A DNA stretch of 45,830 nt from SVEL01 sp017381055 (GCA_036307185.1 JAXJYC010000054.1:1-45830), one strand, 5' to 3'. Shown: positions 1-7,933, numbered from the stretch's first letter. The notes: a model not told the origin generated them from the letters alone. Numbers and translations are program-made.

Positions 1-130
1 GTCAAGGACAAAGCCACAAGTGGTGCGAAGCATCCTTGACAGATGCTTTCTTTCAGCTCATAGGACAGCCAAGAGGACTAAGCCAAAGTCTGCCCATATG
101 GGCTATTTGTGTTGCAAAAAAGTAGGAATT
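1..130 (+). ncRNA. Possible 3' end of a structured RNA cut by the window edge
   Basis: No reading frame is credible here. The stretch can fold: GTCAAGGA (1-8) pairs with TCCTTGAC (33-40) and encloses CCAC-AA-GTGG (14-23), and GCCCATATGGGC (92-103) is a perfect palindrome followed by a T-rich run. It may be the tail of another structured RNA like the ones at 1495-2459. From 131 to 343 I see only AT-rich intergenic DNA that presumably carries the promoter of the next gene. Confidence 0.3.
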
Positions 131-343
131 GATGTAGAGTAGGAAAAGATGTTTGAACTTAATATTTTATCTAAAGGTCTTAGGTGGAATCTGTCTTATT
201 ATTTCCGAAGGTAAATTTACGCAATCGCAAAGAAAGAGTGTGCGTTGAATATAGAGAAAAGATATGTTAAAATTATCATTAAATACGTTATATGCGATTC
301 GTGTTAATAGATAAGTAAACTAGAGATAAGGAGATATATATTT

Positions 344-1366
344 ATGAAGAAGAAATTGTTATGCTTATTATTAATAATGTCAATATGTATAATATGTGCA
401 TGTGGAGATAAGTCAAAAGGTAAAAAGGAGGCGGAAACATCGGATAACGGTTCCTTAACGGAAACAATGTCTGAGGGTGTATCGGAACTAGAGACTACAA
501 CTAAGGTAGAAGAAACAACACCACTAGAGACGACAACAGTGATGGAGACGACAATTGTACCAGAAACTACTACAAAGGTACCAGAAACTACAACAAAAGC
601 ACCAGAAACTACTACTAAGAAAGAAGATGTTTATAAGGACTTATCGGCTGATAACAGAAATAAGAATTGTGAATTACAGTTAATTAGTAGATTAAAAGAA
701 TTTGATAGATGGGATAATAGCAAGGAAGATTATGTTGCTTGTACTATGTACGAGATAGATGAAAAGAAGTATAACCCATATTTACAGATACGAGATTTAG
801 GTTGGGAGAATATCTGTGCGTCAGGTGGTGCAGATTTATACGATGCGTATTCAGAAGAAGATGATTTCTCGGTTAAGTACCCAAATGATCCAAGAGCAGC
901 TATTGTAGACCGTGATATTCAGTGGTCAAAGAAGTATCTTGGGGCAATCATTAGCGAATGTGATGCTTGGGTTACAAGTAGCACAAAGACTTCGGCTAAG
1001 GCTTTTGAAGATTATTTGGTATCAAAGTATACATATAATGGTGTAAATAGTATATTTAAGAACTCTGCAAATCCTGATGGTTTTGTAAATGATGAATATA
1101 TGAATAGAACTAAGGAGTTCTGTGAACAGTGGTGTTACTACGATACTGTAGATAAGCAGTATAAGCCAGAATTTAGACAGATAACAGATTTCGGTGTTTA
1201 TGTATATGAACAGAATGGTTATTTTGATAACCTAACAGAAATGGAGAATTGGGTAAGATTTACAGGTGGTTGTGAACATTATGCAAATGGTGCATATGTT
1301 TATGTGAGATGGTACTATGATAAAAATACCGATAAAACAACAGTATATATGGTATTCGGTGCATAA
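344..1366 (+). CDS. Thr-rich surface lipoprotein of unknown function
   Basis: A 340-residue protein with a lipoprotein signal peptide: positive MKKK start, hydrophobic core and a Cys at residue 20 in the lipobox-like context ICAC. Residues about 35-95 are a Thr/Glu/Pro linker built on repeats such as PETTTK, probably a wall-spanning stalk. The remaining 240 residues form a globular domain rich in aromatic residues that I do not recognise. The start is supported by AAGGAG at 328-333. The same plan (N-terminal anchor, ETTT-type linker, unknown C-terminal domain) recurs at 3528 and at 42751, so such proteins seem to be favoured cargo of both islands in this window. Confidence 0.75.
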   Translation: MKKKLLCLLLIMSICIICACGDKSKGKKEAETSDNGSLTETMSEGVSELETTTKVEETTPLETTTVMETTIVPETTTKVPETTTKAPETTTKKEDVYKDLSADNRNKNCELQLISRLKEFDRWDNSKEDYVACTMYEIDEKKYNPYLQIRDLGWENICASGGADLYDAYSEEDDFSVKYPNDPRAAIVDRDIQWSKKYLGAIISECDAWVTSSTKTSAKAFEDYLVSKYTYNGVNSIFKNSANPDGFVNDEYMNRTKEFCEQWCYYDTVDKQYKPEFRQITDFGVYVYEQNGYFDNLTEMENWVRFTGGCEHYANGAYVYVRWYYDKNTDKTTVYMVFGA

Positions 1367-1449
1367 AATAAGAAAATATAAGATGGTAGATAGAGAGTAG
1401 TGATATTAGACTACTCTCTATTTTTGTGTAATTCAACATATAAAAATAG

Positions 1450-1490
1450 CTGTATAGGAAAAATAAAAGTGATTTATTCGCACCCATACT
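1450..1490 (+). promoter_or_regulatory. CTGTATA-box promoter ahead of the first large RNA
   Basis: CTGTATAGG at 1450-1458 lies 35 bases upstream of CATACT (1485-1490), which overlaps TACTAT (1487-1492). There is no good -35 hexamer. The same box with a -10 at exactly +35 is found at 2462, 6658 and 7855. A transcript from here would start near 1497, at the beginning of the folded region. Confidence 0.45.
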
Positions 1491-1494
1491 ATTT

Positions 1495-1880
1495 GTAGAA
1501 GGATATAAAACCCTTCTCATTACTAGCAGCAAACTAGTAGTGAATTAAATAGAGATGGGAAAAATGACCTCAATGTAATCGCCTCTAGTCGATATAAGTT
1601 GTTGTATTTGAAATCGGGCGGGGTTAGTGAGAGAATAAATCACTCAAAAATAATTCTACGGTGTGGATAGAAGTTCAACGCCTCGCTAAGCACCGCATTG
1701 ATGTCCGTAAGATGGTGCTGTCGTGTCACATCTTAGTCAGGCTCCCACAGAGTCGACTGGTGTAGAAATACATTTCATGACTAAAAATTGTGTTGCCCTG
1801 ACTTAAAGCAGAGAACAACGTTATATCAACGGATATTTGCCTTAGTAATAAAGAGCCTTTATAAAAGGCTCTATTTTAAT
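1495..1880 (+). ncRNA. Large structured non-coding RNA, first domain or transcript
   Basis: No protein frame is plausible in this stretch, but it is packed with complementary segments: TACTAG/CTAGTA near 1521-1539, AGTGA (1626-1630)/TCACT (1640-1644), TTCTA (1654-1658)/TAGAA (1668-1672), AGCACC (1689-1694)/GGTGCT (1714-1719), TTAGTCA (1732-1738)/TGACTAA (1778-1784) and CGTT/AACG (1819-1831). It ends in a terminator-like hairpin at 1852-1880. Size, density of stems and location in an integrative element recall the GOLLD and ROOL RNA classes of phages and mobile elements, but I cannot assign a class by eye. It is neither tmRNA nor RNase P RNA: no tag frame and no conserved P4 sequence are present. 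Confidence 0.6.
1852..1880 (+). terminator. Terminator-like hairpin after the first RNA domain
   Basis: AGAGCCTTT (1852-1860), loop ATA, AAAGGCTCT (1864-1872), then ATTTTAAT. Nine perfect pairs and a T-rich tail. It could instead be an internal stem if 1495-2459 is one RNA. Confidence 0.6.
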
Positions 1881-1974
1881 GCATAAAATAAGAACAAAGT
1901 AGAAATAAAATTATTATGGTAGGTATAAGTATAAAGAAACATTTTATCAAGTCATTAAGGAATAAAAGGTAAAT

Positions 1975-2459
1975 AGAAGTTGGTATGATACCCCTGTCGG
2001 TGAATAGGGGAACAAGAGGCGATTCGTAATCGAAGACATCTGAAGCATCACCTCAGTCTGATAACTAGGCTTGCAATCTAGTTACACTCTTGGTAGTTAG
2101 TAATAACTACGGTATACGGGATAACCTCAACTAATCCTATACGGAAGAAAAATAAGTTATTCAATATACATTCCCTTGATATATGGTCCTTGTTGGGAAG
2201 GACAGTACGCATTACATATGAGTAATATGGATTTTGCTATAAAGCTCGTCTATGACGTTTACTGTCGCCCTGACTATTTCGCGCCGTATATCAAGGGGAA
2301 GGTGCCGGTGTTCCTAACACCAGCCTACCGGAAGGGCAGCACCGATAATATCTAAGCTTTCTAAATACGAAGGAAAGAGGAGGCACCGGTAGACATATCT
2401 GACTAGATATAAGAAAACTAGGATATGAAAGCAGATGGAGTTCTGTTTATGGGTTTTTT
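1975..2459 (+). ncRNA. Large structured non-coding RNA, second domain or transcript
   Basis: Nearly every part can pair. Local stems: CCCCT (1991)/AGGGG (2006), GATT/AATC (2021-2031), TAACTAG (2062-2068)/CTAGTTA (2078-2084), GTAGTTA (2093-2099)/TAACTAC (2104-2110), GTCCTT (2186-2191)/AAGGAC (2198-2203), GGTGTT (2307-2312)/AACACC (2316-2321), ATATCT (2395-2400)/AGATAT (2405-2410). Long-range stems: 2173-2186 pairs with 2284-2297 over 14 bp with one G-U pair, and GGTGCC (2301-2306) pairs with GGCACC (2382-2387). It is GC-richer than its surroundings, as expected of a structural RNA. The length fits ornate RNA classes such as ROOL or the 3' domain of GOLLD. I have no alignment, so the class is inference; that it is a structured RNA is much firmer. 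Confidence 0.7.
2428..2459 (+). terminator. Terminator of the second large RNA
   Basis: AAAGCAGA (2428-2435) pairs with TCTGTTT with one bulged base, followed by TATGGG and a run of six T (2454-2459). Confidence 0.5.
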
Positions 2460-2461
2460 AG

Positions 2462-2502
2462 CTGTATAGGAATTTGAAGATATTTATATATAGTTATATA
2501 AT
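2462..2502 (+). promoter_or_regulatory. Sigma-A promoter with upstream CTGTATA box
   Basis: CTGTATAGG (2462-2470), -35 TTGAAG (2474-2479), 17-bp spacer, -10 TATAAT (2497-2502). It drives the gene at 2540. The promoter at 6658-6698 has the same order and the same distances. Confidence 0.7.
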
Positions 2503-2539
2503 AGATATAGAGAAATATTAAATAAAGGAGGCGATTTAT

Positions 2540-2782
2540 ATGGAAAAGCATAAATTATATAGATATTATGGTATACAGGTTATAAAATCTTTATTAACTG
2601 TATTAGCTTGTTTTTATTTAGTACAGTTTGATGATACAAGAGTAATTGGTATTATTATAGGTTGTTTATCATCAGTAATGTTGTTTTCTTGGATAATGGA
2701 TTATGTAATGATGCATTTATCAATGAAACATAGGCAGCGAAATAATGTACATGATTTAGCTGAATTTAATGATGAAGATTAA
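2540..2782 (+). CDS. Small two-helix membrane protein, unknown
   Basis: 80 residues. Two hydrophobic segments at about residues 13-30 and 35-58 predict an integral membrane protein with both ends on the same side; the C-terminus is charged. The RBS AAAGGAGGCGA is strong and the promoter 40 bases upstream is canonical, so the gene looks genuine and well expressed. I do not recognise the family. The position directly after the large RNA suggests a shared regulatory unit, which is inference. Confidence 0.6.
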   Translation: MEKHKLYRYYGIQVIKSLLTVLACFYLVQFDDTRVIGIIIGCLSSVMLFSWIMDYVMMHLSMKHRQRNNVHDLAEFNDED

Positions 2783-2845
2783 ATACTTGAATTAGCTAAT
2801 ATATATTATTCAAGTCAAAATATATAACTAAATAGTATCTGTTTT

Positions 2846-2899
2846 AGTGTTTTAGCATTCTACTTATATAGATGAGTGTTAAAGCACTTATTTTATTAC
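2846..2899 (+). terminator. Terminator after the small membrane protein gene
   Basis: GTGTTTTAGCA pairs with TGTTAAAGCAC (two G-U pairs) across an AT-rich loop, followed by TTATTTTATT. Confidence 0.45.
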
Positions 2900-2961
2900 T
2901 TTACACAGTTCCGTATAAATACTTTTAGAATATTAGCGTAGAAAGGAGAATATCAGTTAAA

Positions 2962-3258
2962 ATGATAGCTAAATTTAAAAAATATTTTGTAAATAGTAAT
3001 GTAACAAATCTAGATTACAATGGTAAAGATATTTGGATAACAACAAAAAATGGAGAACGTTACCGCGTAGAAGATAAGATAGAAGAACAATTGATTGATG
3101 GATTTTTACAGGAAGTAAAAATATTATCTGACAATGAATGGGGAACAATGAATCCATTACAAGAAGTAATGATAGATGGCTTGGTTATTGTTATTTTGCA
3201 TAGTAGTGTAACCGTTGATTGTAGTATGAATATTGTAATAACAAAATCAAATATGTAA
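2962..3258 (+). CDS. Small hypothetical protein
   Basis: 98 residues, soluble, no signal peptide. The N-terminal half has alternating strand-like stretches (NGKDIWITTKNGERYRV), the C-terminal third is hydrophobic and beta-rich. RBS GAAAGGAGAAT lies upstream. No family recognised. It sits between two promoter-rich gaps of the element and is probably a single-gene transcript. Confidence 0.45.
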   Translation: MIAKFKKYFVNSNVTNLDYNGKDIWITTKNGERYRVEDKIEEQLIDGFLQEVKILSDNEWGTMNPLQEVMIDGLVIVILHSSVTVDCSMNIVITKSNM

Positions 3259-3294
3259 TAATATGGAGCTGTGTAAAAAAACTAGAGGTTAGAG

Positions 3295-3462
3295 ATGATT
3301 TTGATCACATTTTTACCTGTATATGAAGATAATAGAATAAAATACTTGTATAGGAATGTTACAGCAGACGGTATTGTGATAATGAGTTATAATATTAGTA
3401 TAAGAATTAAAAAACATATGAATTTTACATATAGTAAAAAATATGTTAAACTGCTTAGATAA
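3295..3462 (+). CDS. Possible 55-residue protein
   Basis: An uninterrupted frame starting MILITFLPVYEDNR and ending KYVKLLR, basic in its second half. It starts 36 bases after the preceding gene, with only a weak AGAGG upstream as RBS. It could be a remnant or fortuitous. Confidence 0.25.
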   Translation: MILITFLPVYEDNRIKYLYRNVTADGIVIMSYNISIRIKKHMNFTYSKKYVKLLR

Positions 3463-3527
3463 AAGAAAACAACATTTTAGCTATATAGAAAAACAATATA
3501 TACAGAAAGAAAGGAAAGGTGATTTTT

Positions 3528-4841
3528 ATGAAGCTAAATAATATACTAAAAAATATAAATTTAAAGAAAGTTGTTCCTATCGCATTGATTACGATTGTAA
3601 TATTAGTTGTTACAATCAGCTTAATGACATGTGGTAAGAAGGATAATAAGACTAAAAATAACGGCAAAGAAGTAGAAACAAATGATACCGTTAAGGAAAC
3701 AACAGATAATAACGAAGGCAACGGTAGTATATTTGATTATTTAGATGAAGATTATACATCTGATGATAAAAATTCATTAACAGTAGATGATAACCAGACA
3801 GGAGATTCAAATACTACAGGTTCTACATCGAACAATGAACAGTCTACAAAGAAGCCTAGTTCTTCAGATAAGACAACAACATCTAATATAGGAAATAAAC
3901 CGGGTAATAATCAAATTACTACAAATAATAATAGTGGAAATAATAACAATAACAGCAATAATAATAACAATAATCAGCAGCAGACAGACAATGATATTGT
4001 AGAAGTTGGTTATGGTTTATATGATGTAAAAGAAGATATAAGAGAAGATGCAGAAAACTTCTATTGTAGAACAGTAGAGTATTATGCTTGGTACGAAAAA
4101 TATGCAGACGGAACTGTTAATATGAACAAGGATAGAAATTATATGTTACCTCAGTCCTTAGACGACTTCACTTATGCTACTAGGGATTATGAGTATGGAG
4201 TATTATACGAATTTTCTATATTTGATTATTATTATTACAAATATGATGGAGCATATACAAAACCTACAAATGCAAAAGCTAAAGAACTCTATAATAAATA
4301 TTACAGAGATGAATTTGCAACCAAAGAAGTGCTTGAAGGTGAAAATTATCATATCTTTTGTCATTATTATGTAGATAAGAAGTCTAATAAGGCATTTAGA
4401 TATTATAACGAGTTAGTTATGGAAAGAGTAGCATCTGATGCAGTTGAAAGTCTTGGTTCTGCAAGTTCTTCTATGAGTAAGGAAAAGAAAATCTGTTTAA
4501 TTACTAATTATATAAACTCAAATACAAGCATTAAAGATGTAACAGAAAAAGCTACAACTATTGTCAATGCGCTTAATAAGTCAGGCGTAAAAACTCATTT
4601 AACAGAGTTAAAAGACGAGTATAGTATAATAATGTTAGTTCAAATGGAAGATGGTTTGTGGTACGAGTTTGATGTAGATTATGAAGGATTAACTCTTGAT
4701 TATTGCATAGCATCAGATTTCAAGAGTGTCCCTAACGGAGCGGTATTCGCAACACAAAGTACATCTAGGTTAGCATTTCCACGTACATATCCAAACGAAA
4801 CTAATAATTATTTTATAGCATTCTCCGACATCACATACTAA
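3528..4841 (+). CDS. Membrane-anchored surface protein with Asn-rich linker
   Basis: 437 residues from the ATG at 3528. The GTG nine bases upstream is part of the RBS (AAGGAAAGGTGAT), so I reject it as start. A hydrophobic segment at about residues 16-36 ends in MTCGKK; the lipobox is poor, so it is either an uncleaved anchor or an atypical lipoprotein. Residues about 45-155 are low complexity, Thr/Ser/Asn-rich with a long poly-Asn run. The C-terminal 280 residues end in a region (ATTIVNALNKSGVKTHL ... DGLWYEFDVDYEG) whose layout recalls transglutaminase-like domains, but no catalytic Cys/His pair is obvious. Function unknown; a surface or wall role is inferred. Confidence 0.65.
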   Translation: MKLNNILKNINLKKVVPIALITIVILVVTISLMTCGKKDNKTKNNGKEVETNDTVKETTDNNEGNGSIFDYLDEDYTSDDKNSLTVDDNQTGDSNTTGSTSNNEQSTKKPSSSDKTTTSNIGNKPGNNQITTNNNSGNNNNNSNNNNNNQQQTDNDIVEVGYGLYDVKEDIREDAENFYCRTVEYYAWYEKYADGTVNMNKDRNYMLPQSLDDFTYATRDYEYGVLYEFSIFDYYYYKYDGAYTKPTNAKAKELYNKYYRDEFATKEVLEGENYHIFCHYYVDKKSNKAFRYYNELVMERVASDAVESLGSASSSMSKEKKICLITNYINSNTSIKDVTEKATTIVNALNKSGVKTHLTELKDEYSIIMLVQMEDGLWYEFDVDYEGLTLDYCIASDFKSVPNGAVFATQSTSRLAFPRTYPNETNNYFIAFSDITY

Positions 4842-4852
4842 CATCACTATCT

Positions 4853-4892
4853 ACAGAGCTTAATCCATACCGGGTTAGGCTCTGTTGTTATT
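4853..4892 (+). terminator. Rho-independent terminator
   Basis: ACAGAGC (4853-4859) and TAATCC pair with GGGTTA and GCTCTGT (4879-4885), followed by TGTTATTTCT. Confidence 0.7.
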
Positions 4893-5101
4893 TCTGTTGG
4901 GAGAAGTGGTGAAAAAAAGTTATATGATTTGTATAAAATTAATATTGTATATAAAGATAAAGTGTGGTAATGTAAGGGTGGAAAAGGAGAAAACATTTGA
5001 CATAATGTTATAAAAGATGTATAAATTTTTTTAGCATATGTCATTTACACATTATTATATTATAAAATATAATAATTGTAATTAGAAAGTAGGAAAATAT
5101 T

Positions 5102-5344
5102 ATGTACGCATTAAAGGAACAAACGAAGAAGATGTCGTCATTTTTAGTTGGTACTTCAATGGAGAGATTTATCAACTTTGATTACGATGAGGAAATCAAG
5201 TATATAAATGGTTTTAAAGATAGTAAGTGTACTTTTATACCTGAAAGTGATGAAAGAGTTATAGGTAGAGGCAATCCATTATTAGCAAGGAATGAATTTT
5301 TAACAATAGATGAAGTTAATAAATGGTTGGACGGAGAAAAATAA
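5102..5344 (+). CDS. Small protein upstream of the tail-anchored protein
   Basis: 80 residues, acidic, no membrane segment, no recognised domain. It is followed after 2 bases by the next gene, whose RBS (GGAG at about 5334) lies inside this frame, so the two are translationally linked. The RBS here (GTAGGAAAAT) is adequate. The C-terminal LTIDEVNKWLDGEK is a short amphipathic helix that could be a contact surface. Function unknown. Confidence 0.5.
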   Translation: MYALKEQTKKMSSFLVGTSMERFINFDYDEEIKYINGFKDSKCTFIPESDERVIGRGNPLLARNEFLTIDEVNKWLDGEK

Positions 5345-5346
5345 CA

Positions 5347-6081
5347 ATGGCTGAACTCACAAAAGTATACAATGATACTGAAATACAAGACGAATTAAGA
5401 GATATATATGCTCAATATCATAATTCTATAAAGATTTTTATAGGACAACTGGAAGTTTTACAAAATAAATTTCCAGTTGAAATTTTGAATGAAATAAGAG
5501 CAGTTTTTTCGCATATTGCTAAGATTTATGTATGCGAAAATAAAGACATAGCGGTTAAAAATTTAGCAAAAGCAAAAGGGCATATAAAAAGAGCGCAGCT
5601 AGATGCTTTTAAATACATGTGCTATGCATATAGTAGCTATTATAACAGTTTTAGAGAATTATATAAAAATGTTGATTTATCATATGTAAATAACGGTGAT
5701 TTTATTGTTCAACTTTCTCAATTATATGCATCAGCTATGAAAAAAGCAGAAAAAGCAAGAGAAATAGAGTCAACAACAGATGATGTAATTGAAGCATATA
5801 ATTATTATGAAGAAGCGTATTGTGAATATGCAAAGTTATATAATTTAGTAGCGGAAAATATATCTATTATTGGAAAGTTACAACAAAAAGAACAGTTACA
5901 GCAACAGGAAGCAAATGAAAAATTTGATTTGTTACATAAAGACAATGAAATGTTAAAAGATGAAATAATTTCGCTTAAAGAAGAAAATGCAAAAGAGAAG
6001 AAGAAAAATTCAAGATTAACAGTAGTTACTATTGGGTTAAGTATCATATCCATTATACTTGGATTTATGGCACTTGGATAA
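5347..6081 (+). CDS. Tail-anchored, mostly helical protein with coiled coil
   Basis: 244 residues from the ATG at 5347. A frame start 24 bases earlier is possible, but GGAGAAAAATAACA places the RBS here. Residues 1-165 are almost entirely helical with many Tyr and Lys. Residues about 170-220 are a Gln/Glu/Lys coiled coil, and the last 22 residues (VVTIGLSIISIILGFMALG) form a single membrane helix. Sensor-like helical domain, coiled coil and C-terminal anchor make a layout also seen in phage-defence effectors, but no catalytic motif is visible. The tight pairing with the gene at 5102 in a mobile element supports a two-gene module. Function unassigned. Confidence 0.6.
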   Translation: MAELTKVYNDTEIQDELRDIYAQYHNSIKIFIGQLEVLQNKFPVEILNEIRAVFSHIAKIYVCENKDIAVKNLAKAKGHIKRAQLDAFKYMCYAYSSYYNSFRELYKNVDLSYVNNGDFIVQLSQLYASAMKKAEKAREIESTTDDVIEAYNYYEEAYCEYAKLYNLVAENISIIGKLQQKEQLQQQEANEKFDLLHKDNEMLKDEIISLKEENAKEKKKNSRLTVVTIGLSIISIILGFMALG

Positions 6082-6099
6082 TATAAGAATAATATTTAC

Positions 6100-6133
6100 G
6101 AGATTGAATTATATAATTCAGTCTCTTTTTTTT
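6100..6133 (+). terminator. Rho-independent terminator
   Basis: GAGATTGAAT (6100-6109) and ATTCAGTCTC (6116-6125) form ten pairs, followed by eight T. Confidence 0.8.
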
Positions 6134-6225
6134 ACCTATATATAAAAATCTCACTCTTTCTTTCCCGACATCATACTATAAATAGAGCTAGAAATAGCTT
6201 GAATCATAAGTAAAGGAGAAAAAAT

Positions 6226-6258
6226 ATGGAACATATCAACGAAGAAAGAAAATGGTAA
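6226..6258 (+). CDS. Possible 10-residue leader peptide
   Basis: AAAGGAGAAAAAAT precedes ATG and the frame reads MEHINEERKW then stop. It ends 26 bases before the next gene. The RBS is better than the peptide is long, so it could be a translated leader, or a remnant of a lost gene. Confidence 0.25.
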   Translation: MEHINEERKW

Positions 6259-6284
6259 ATTAACAGGAAAGGAAAGAGAAATAT

Positions 6285-6596
6285 ATGGGAAAATTTAAAC
6301 TCAAATTTAACAAACAAACCATTAAAAGAAATATAGCGTCTATGCTAGGTTCTATTATAATGGTAACAAGCTGTATCCCAGCATTTATGATAGCCTCGGA
6401 ACCAGAAACAGTAAAGGCAGCAGGAGAAGTATCAGGTGGAAATGTAGTCAAACCTAATTATTCAGGAACATATATTACATTTGATTATGGAACTAAATTT
6501 GCTAGTGAAAGTGAATTAAGAAAATATCTTGTTAGTGAAGTAAAAGATGAAGAAGATGGTACTATAGATAGTAGTTTTTGTAATAATAGTCCTTAA
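6285..6596 (+). CDS. Secreted small protein, possibly truncated
   Basis: 103 residues. A basic N-terminus (MGKFKLKFNKQTIKRN) is followed by a hydrophobic stretch and a likely signal-peptidase site near VKAAGE, so the mature part is about 55 residues. It ends abruptly in DSSFCNNSP in the middle of what looks like a beta-strand segment. That, and the short mature region, suggests the N-terminal remnant of a larger extracellular protein. RBS AGGAAAGGAAAGAG. No family recognised. Confidence 0.45.
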   Translation: MGKFKLKFNKQTIKRNIASMLGSIIMVTSCIPAFMIASEPETVKAAGEVSGGNVVKPNYSGTYITFDYGTKFASESELRKYLVSEVKDEEDGTIDSSFCNNSP

Positions 6597-6657
6597 CGGA
6601 TAAGAACGAATGTAGATGATGGATATAGGCTAGGCATTGGCTTATATCAACTTTTGA

Positions 6658-6698
6658 CTGTATAGAAAATTGATATTTTTATAGAAATATTTTATAAT
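6658..6698 (+). promoter_or_regulatory. Sigma-A promoter with upstream CTGTATA box
   Basis: CTGTATAGA (6658-6666), -35 TTGATA (6670-6675), 17-bp spacer, -10 TATAAT (6693-6698). Same spacing as the promoter at 2462; the two can be aligned over about 50 bases. Confidence 0.7.
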
Positions 6699-6731
6699 TA
6701 TAGTAGAAAATAAGAGAAAGGGCGTGATTTT

Positions 6732-6956
6732 ATGGATAACGAAAGACTTACATGGGAACAAATTAAACAGAAATATCCACACCAATGCGTAGGATTAGTA
6801 GATGTAGAAAGTGGAATAAACTCTATTTCTGTAAAAAGTGCTATTGTAAAATATACAGAGAAAGATACTCCGTATGAAAAATTATTAGAACTTGCTATGG
6901 CAGGCGAAATTCATTTACTATATACTACATTAGATGAAGATGAGATAATTGATTGA
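6732..6956 (+). CDS. Small WEQIKQKYP-type protein
   Basis: 74 residues, soluble and acidic. The pattern WEQIKQKYPHQCVGLVDVE followed by strands and a final YTTLDEDE resembles a common small family of clostridial hypothetical proteins with a W-x-x-I-x-x-x-YP start. I recall no function for it. RBS AGAAAGGGCGTGATTTT. It has its own promoter and terminator, so it is a single-gene unit. Confidence 0.6.
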   Translation: MDNERLTWEQIKQKYPHQCVGLVDVESGINSISVKSAIVKYTEKDTPYEKLLELAMAGEIHLLYTTLDEDEIID

Positions 6957-6957
6957 T

Positions 6958-6990
6958 AAAAGAGGAATGTGTATTTCTCTTTATTTTTAT
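6958..6990 (+). terminator. Terminator after the 74-residue protein gene
   Basis: AAAGAGGAA and TTTCTCTTT form a nine-pair stem with a short loop, followed by ATTTTTAT. Confidence 0.5.
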
Positions 6991-7133
6991 GTATATAGAA
7001 AATTAAAACTAAACTAATTTTCCTATAAAGCTAAAATTATCGACATAACCAAACACTCAACAAAACTTTAGCCATTAAGGAACAAGGGAAAATTTATTAA
7101 ACTACTCTAGTGAGTTTTTTTGTATCTTGCGTT

Positions 7134-7703
7134 TTATTGAATATCATATATATCGCCTTCTATTATATTATATTTTAAAAATTCTTTATTGCAAACTTTA
7201 AGGATTTCATTTTTGTAGCTTTCATCATTCATAACTAGACATTTACATATAATATCACTTGGATATAAAGGAGTAGCTAGTTTTTGTGTTCTTTGGAAAT
7301 TATACTTATTGCATAAAGGCACTTTGTATTTTTTTGATAATATATCTATTATGGCAAGGAGATATAAACTTTCAGGATACCATTTGTTTTCCCATAATGC
7401 AGTTATATAGTCTTTCTTTACAATATCTAGAACGAAAGGAATATCACCTTCAAATTTAAGATAATGACATATTTGACTTTTGAACCAACTAAAACTATTC
7501 CTTTTAGGAAAAGCTAGTCGTTTATTCATTATCTCGACAGTTGTGTCAAAATATAACGCTAATTTTTCAATTACAATAGGAGAGATAACGCTAATGTTGA
7601 TTTTATTCAAATATATATTTTCTAATGTAGAATATGGAATATTAGCTTTTTCTGATAGTTGAGATAAAGTAATTTCTTCTATATCTAATATGTCTTTCAA
7701 CAT
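7134..7703 (-). CDS. XRE-family transcriptional regulator
   Basis: 189 residues from the ATG at 7703; a GTG nine bases upstream falls inside the RBS (AGGAGGTGAGC) and is rejected. Residues about 12-62 form a Cro/CI helix-turn-helix: LSQLSEKANIPYSTLENIY, then an IEKLALYFDTTVEIM helix. The C-terminal 125 residues are a helical domain I do not recognise; it could sense a ligand or bind a partner. It is the only clear regulator of the element and is transcribed away from the integrase, so it is the best candidate for controlling integrase expression and perhaps the CTGTATA-box promoters. That assignment is inference from position. Confidence 0.75.
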   Translation of the reverse strand: MLKDILDIEEITLSQLSEKANIPYSTLENIYLNKINISVISPIVIEKLALYFDTTVEIMNKRLAFPKRNSFSWFKSQICHYLKFEGDIPFVLDIVKKDYITALWENKWYPESLYLLAIIDILSKKYKVPLCNKYNFQRTQKLATPLYPSDIICKCLVMNDESYKNEILKVCNKEFLKYNIIEGDIYDIQ

Positions 7704-7854
7704 AATGCTCACCTCCTATATATAATTATAAATAATGTTATATAGAATTGTAAATAGGCACAACTAGATTATTTATATGTATAGCCGATTATTATTAGTA
7801 TAGTTGGAAGTGCTTATAAAATTTATGCTTCGAATTAAGCATTGATAAAATTAG

Positions 7855-7895
7855 CTGTATATAAAAAAAGGCGTTTGTTATATAAAAATCATACT
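7855..7895 (+). promoter_or_regulatory. CTGTATA-box promoter of the integrase
   Basis: CTGTATATA (7855-7863) with CATACT at 7890-7895, exactly +35 as in the promoter at 1450. The -35 is poor, which fits an activator-dependent promoter. Confidence 0.4.
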
Positions 7896-7933
7896 TCTTA
7901 TATCAAGAAAGAAACGGAGGATATAAGTAGTTA

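Noticed and set aside
1495..2459. tmRNA, RNase P RNA or a group I/II intron
   Set aside because: No tag-peptide frame, no P4 consensus and no CCA end; no split gene flanks it and no intron-encoded protein is present.
3346..3393. A further CTGTATA-like box (TTGTATAGG) with TATAAT
   Set aside because: The distance to a -10 is 42 or 32 bases, not 35, and it lies inside a small reading frame.
3481..3516. CTATATAGA upstream of the gene at 3528 as another member of the box
   Set aside because: One base differs in the core and the expected -10 position falls on the RBS.
6183..6198. TAGAGCTAGAAATAGC, identical to the start of the engineered Cas9 guide-RNA scaffold hairpin
   Set aside because: Only a 16-nt AT-rich hairpin; the continuation does not match the scaffold, no tracrRNA-like segment follows, and the natural molecule does not contain the artificial GAAA joint. 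Chance similarity.
7100..7125. Terminator between the 74-residue gene and the XRE gene
   Set aside because: The stem (ACTC/GAGT) is only four pairs; the T run alone is not sufficient.
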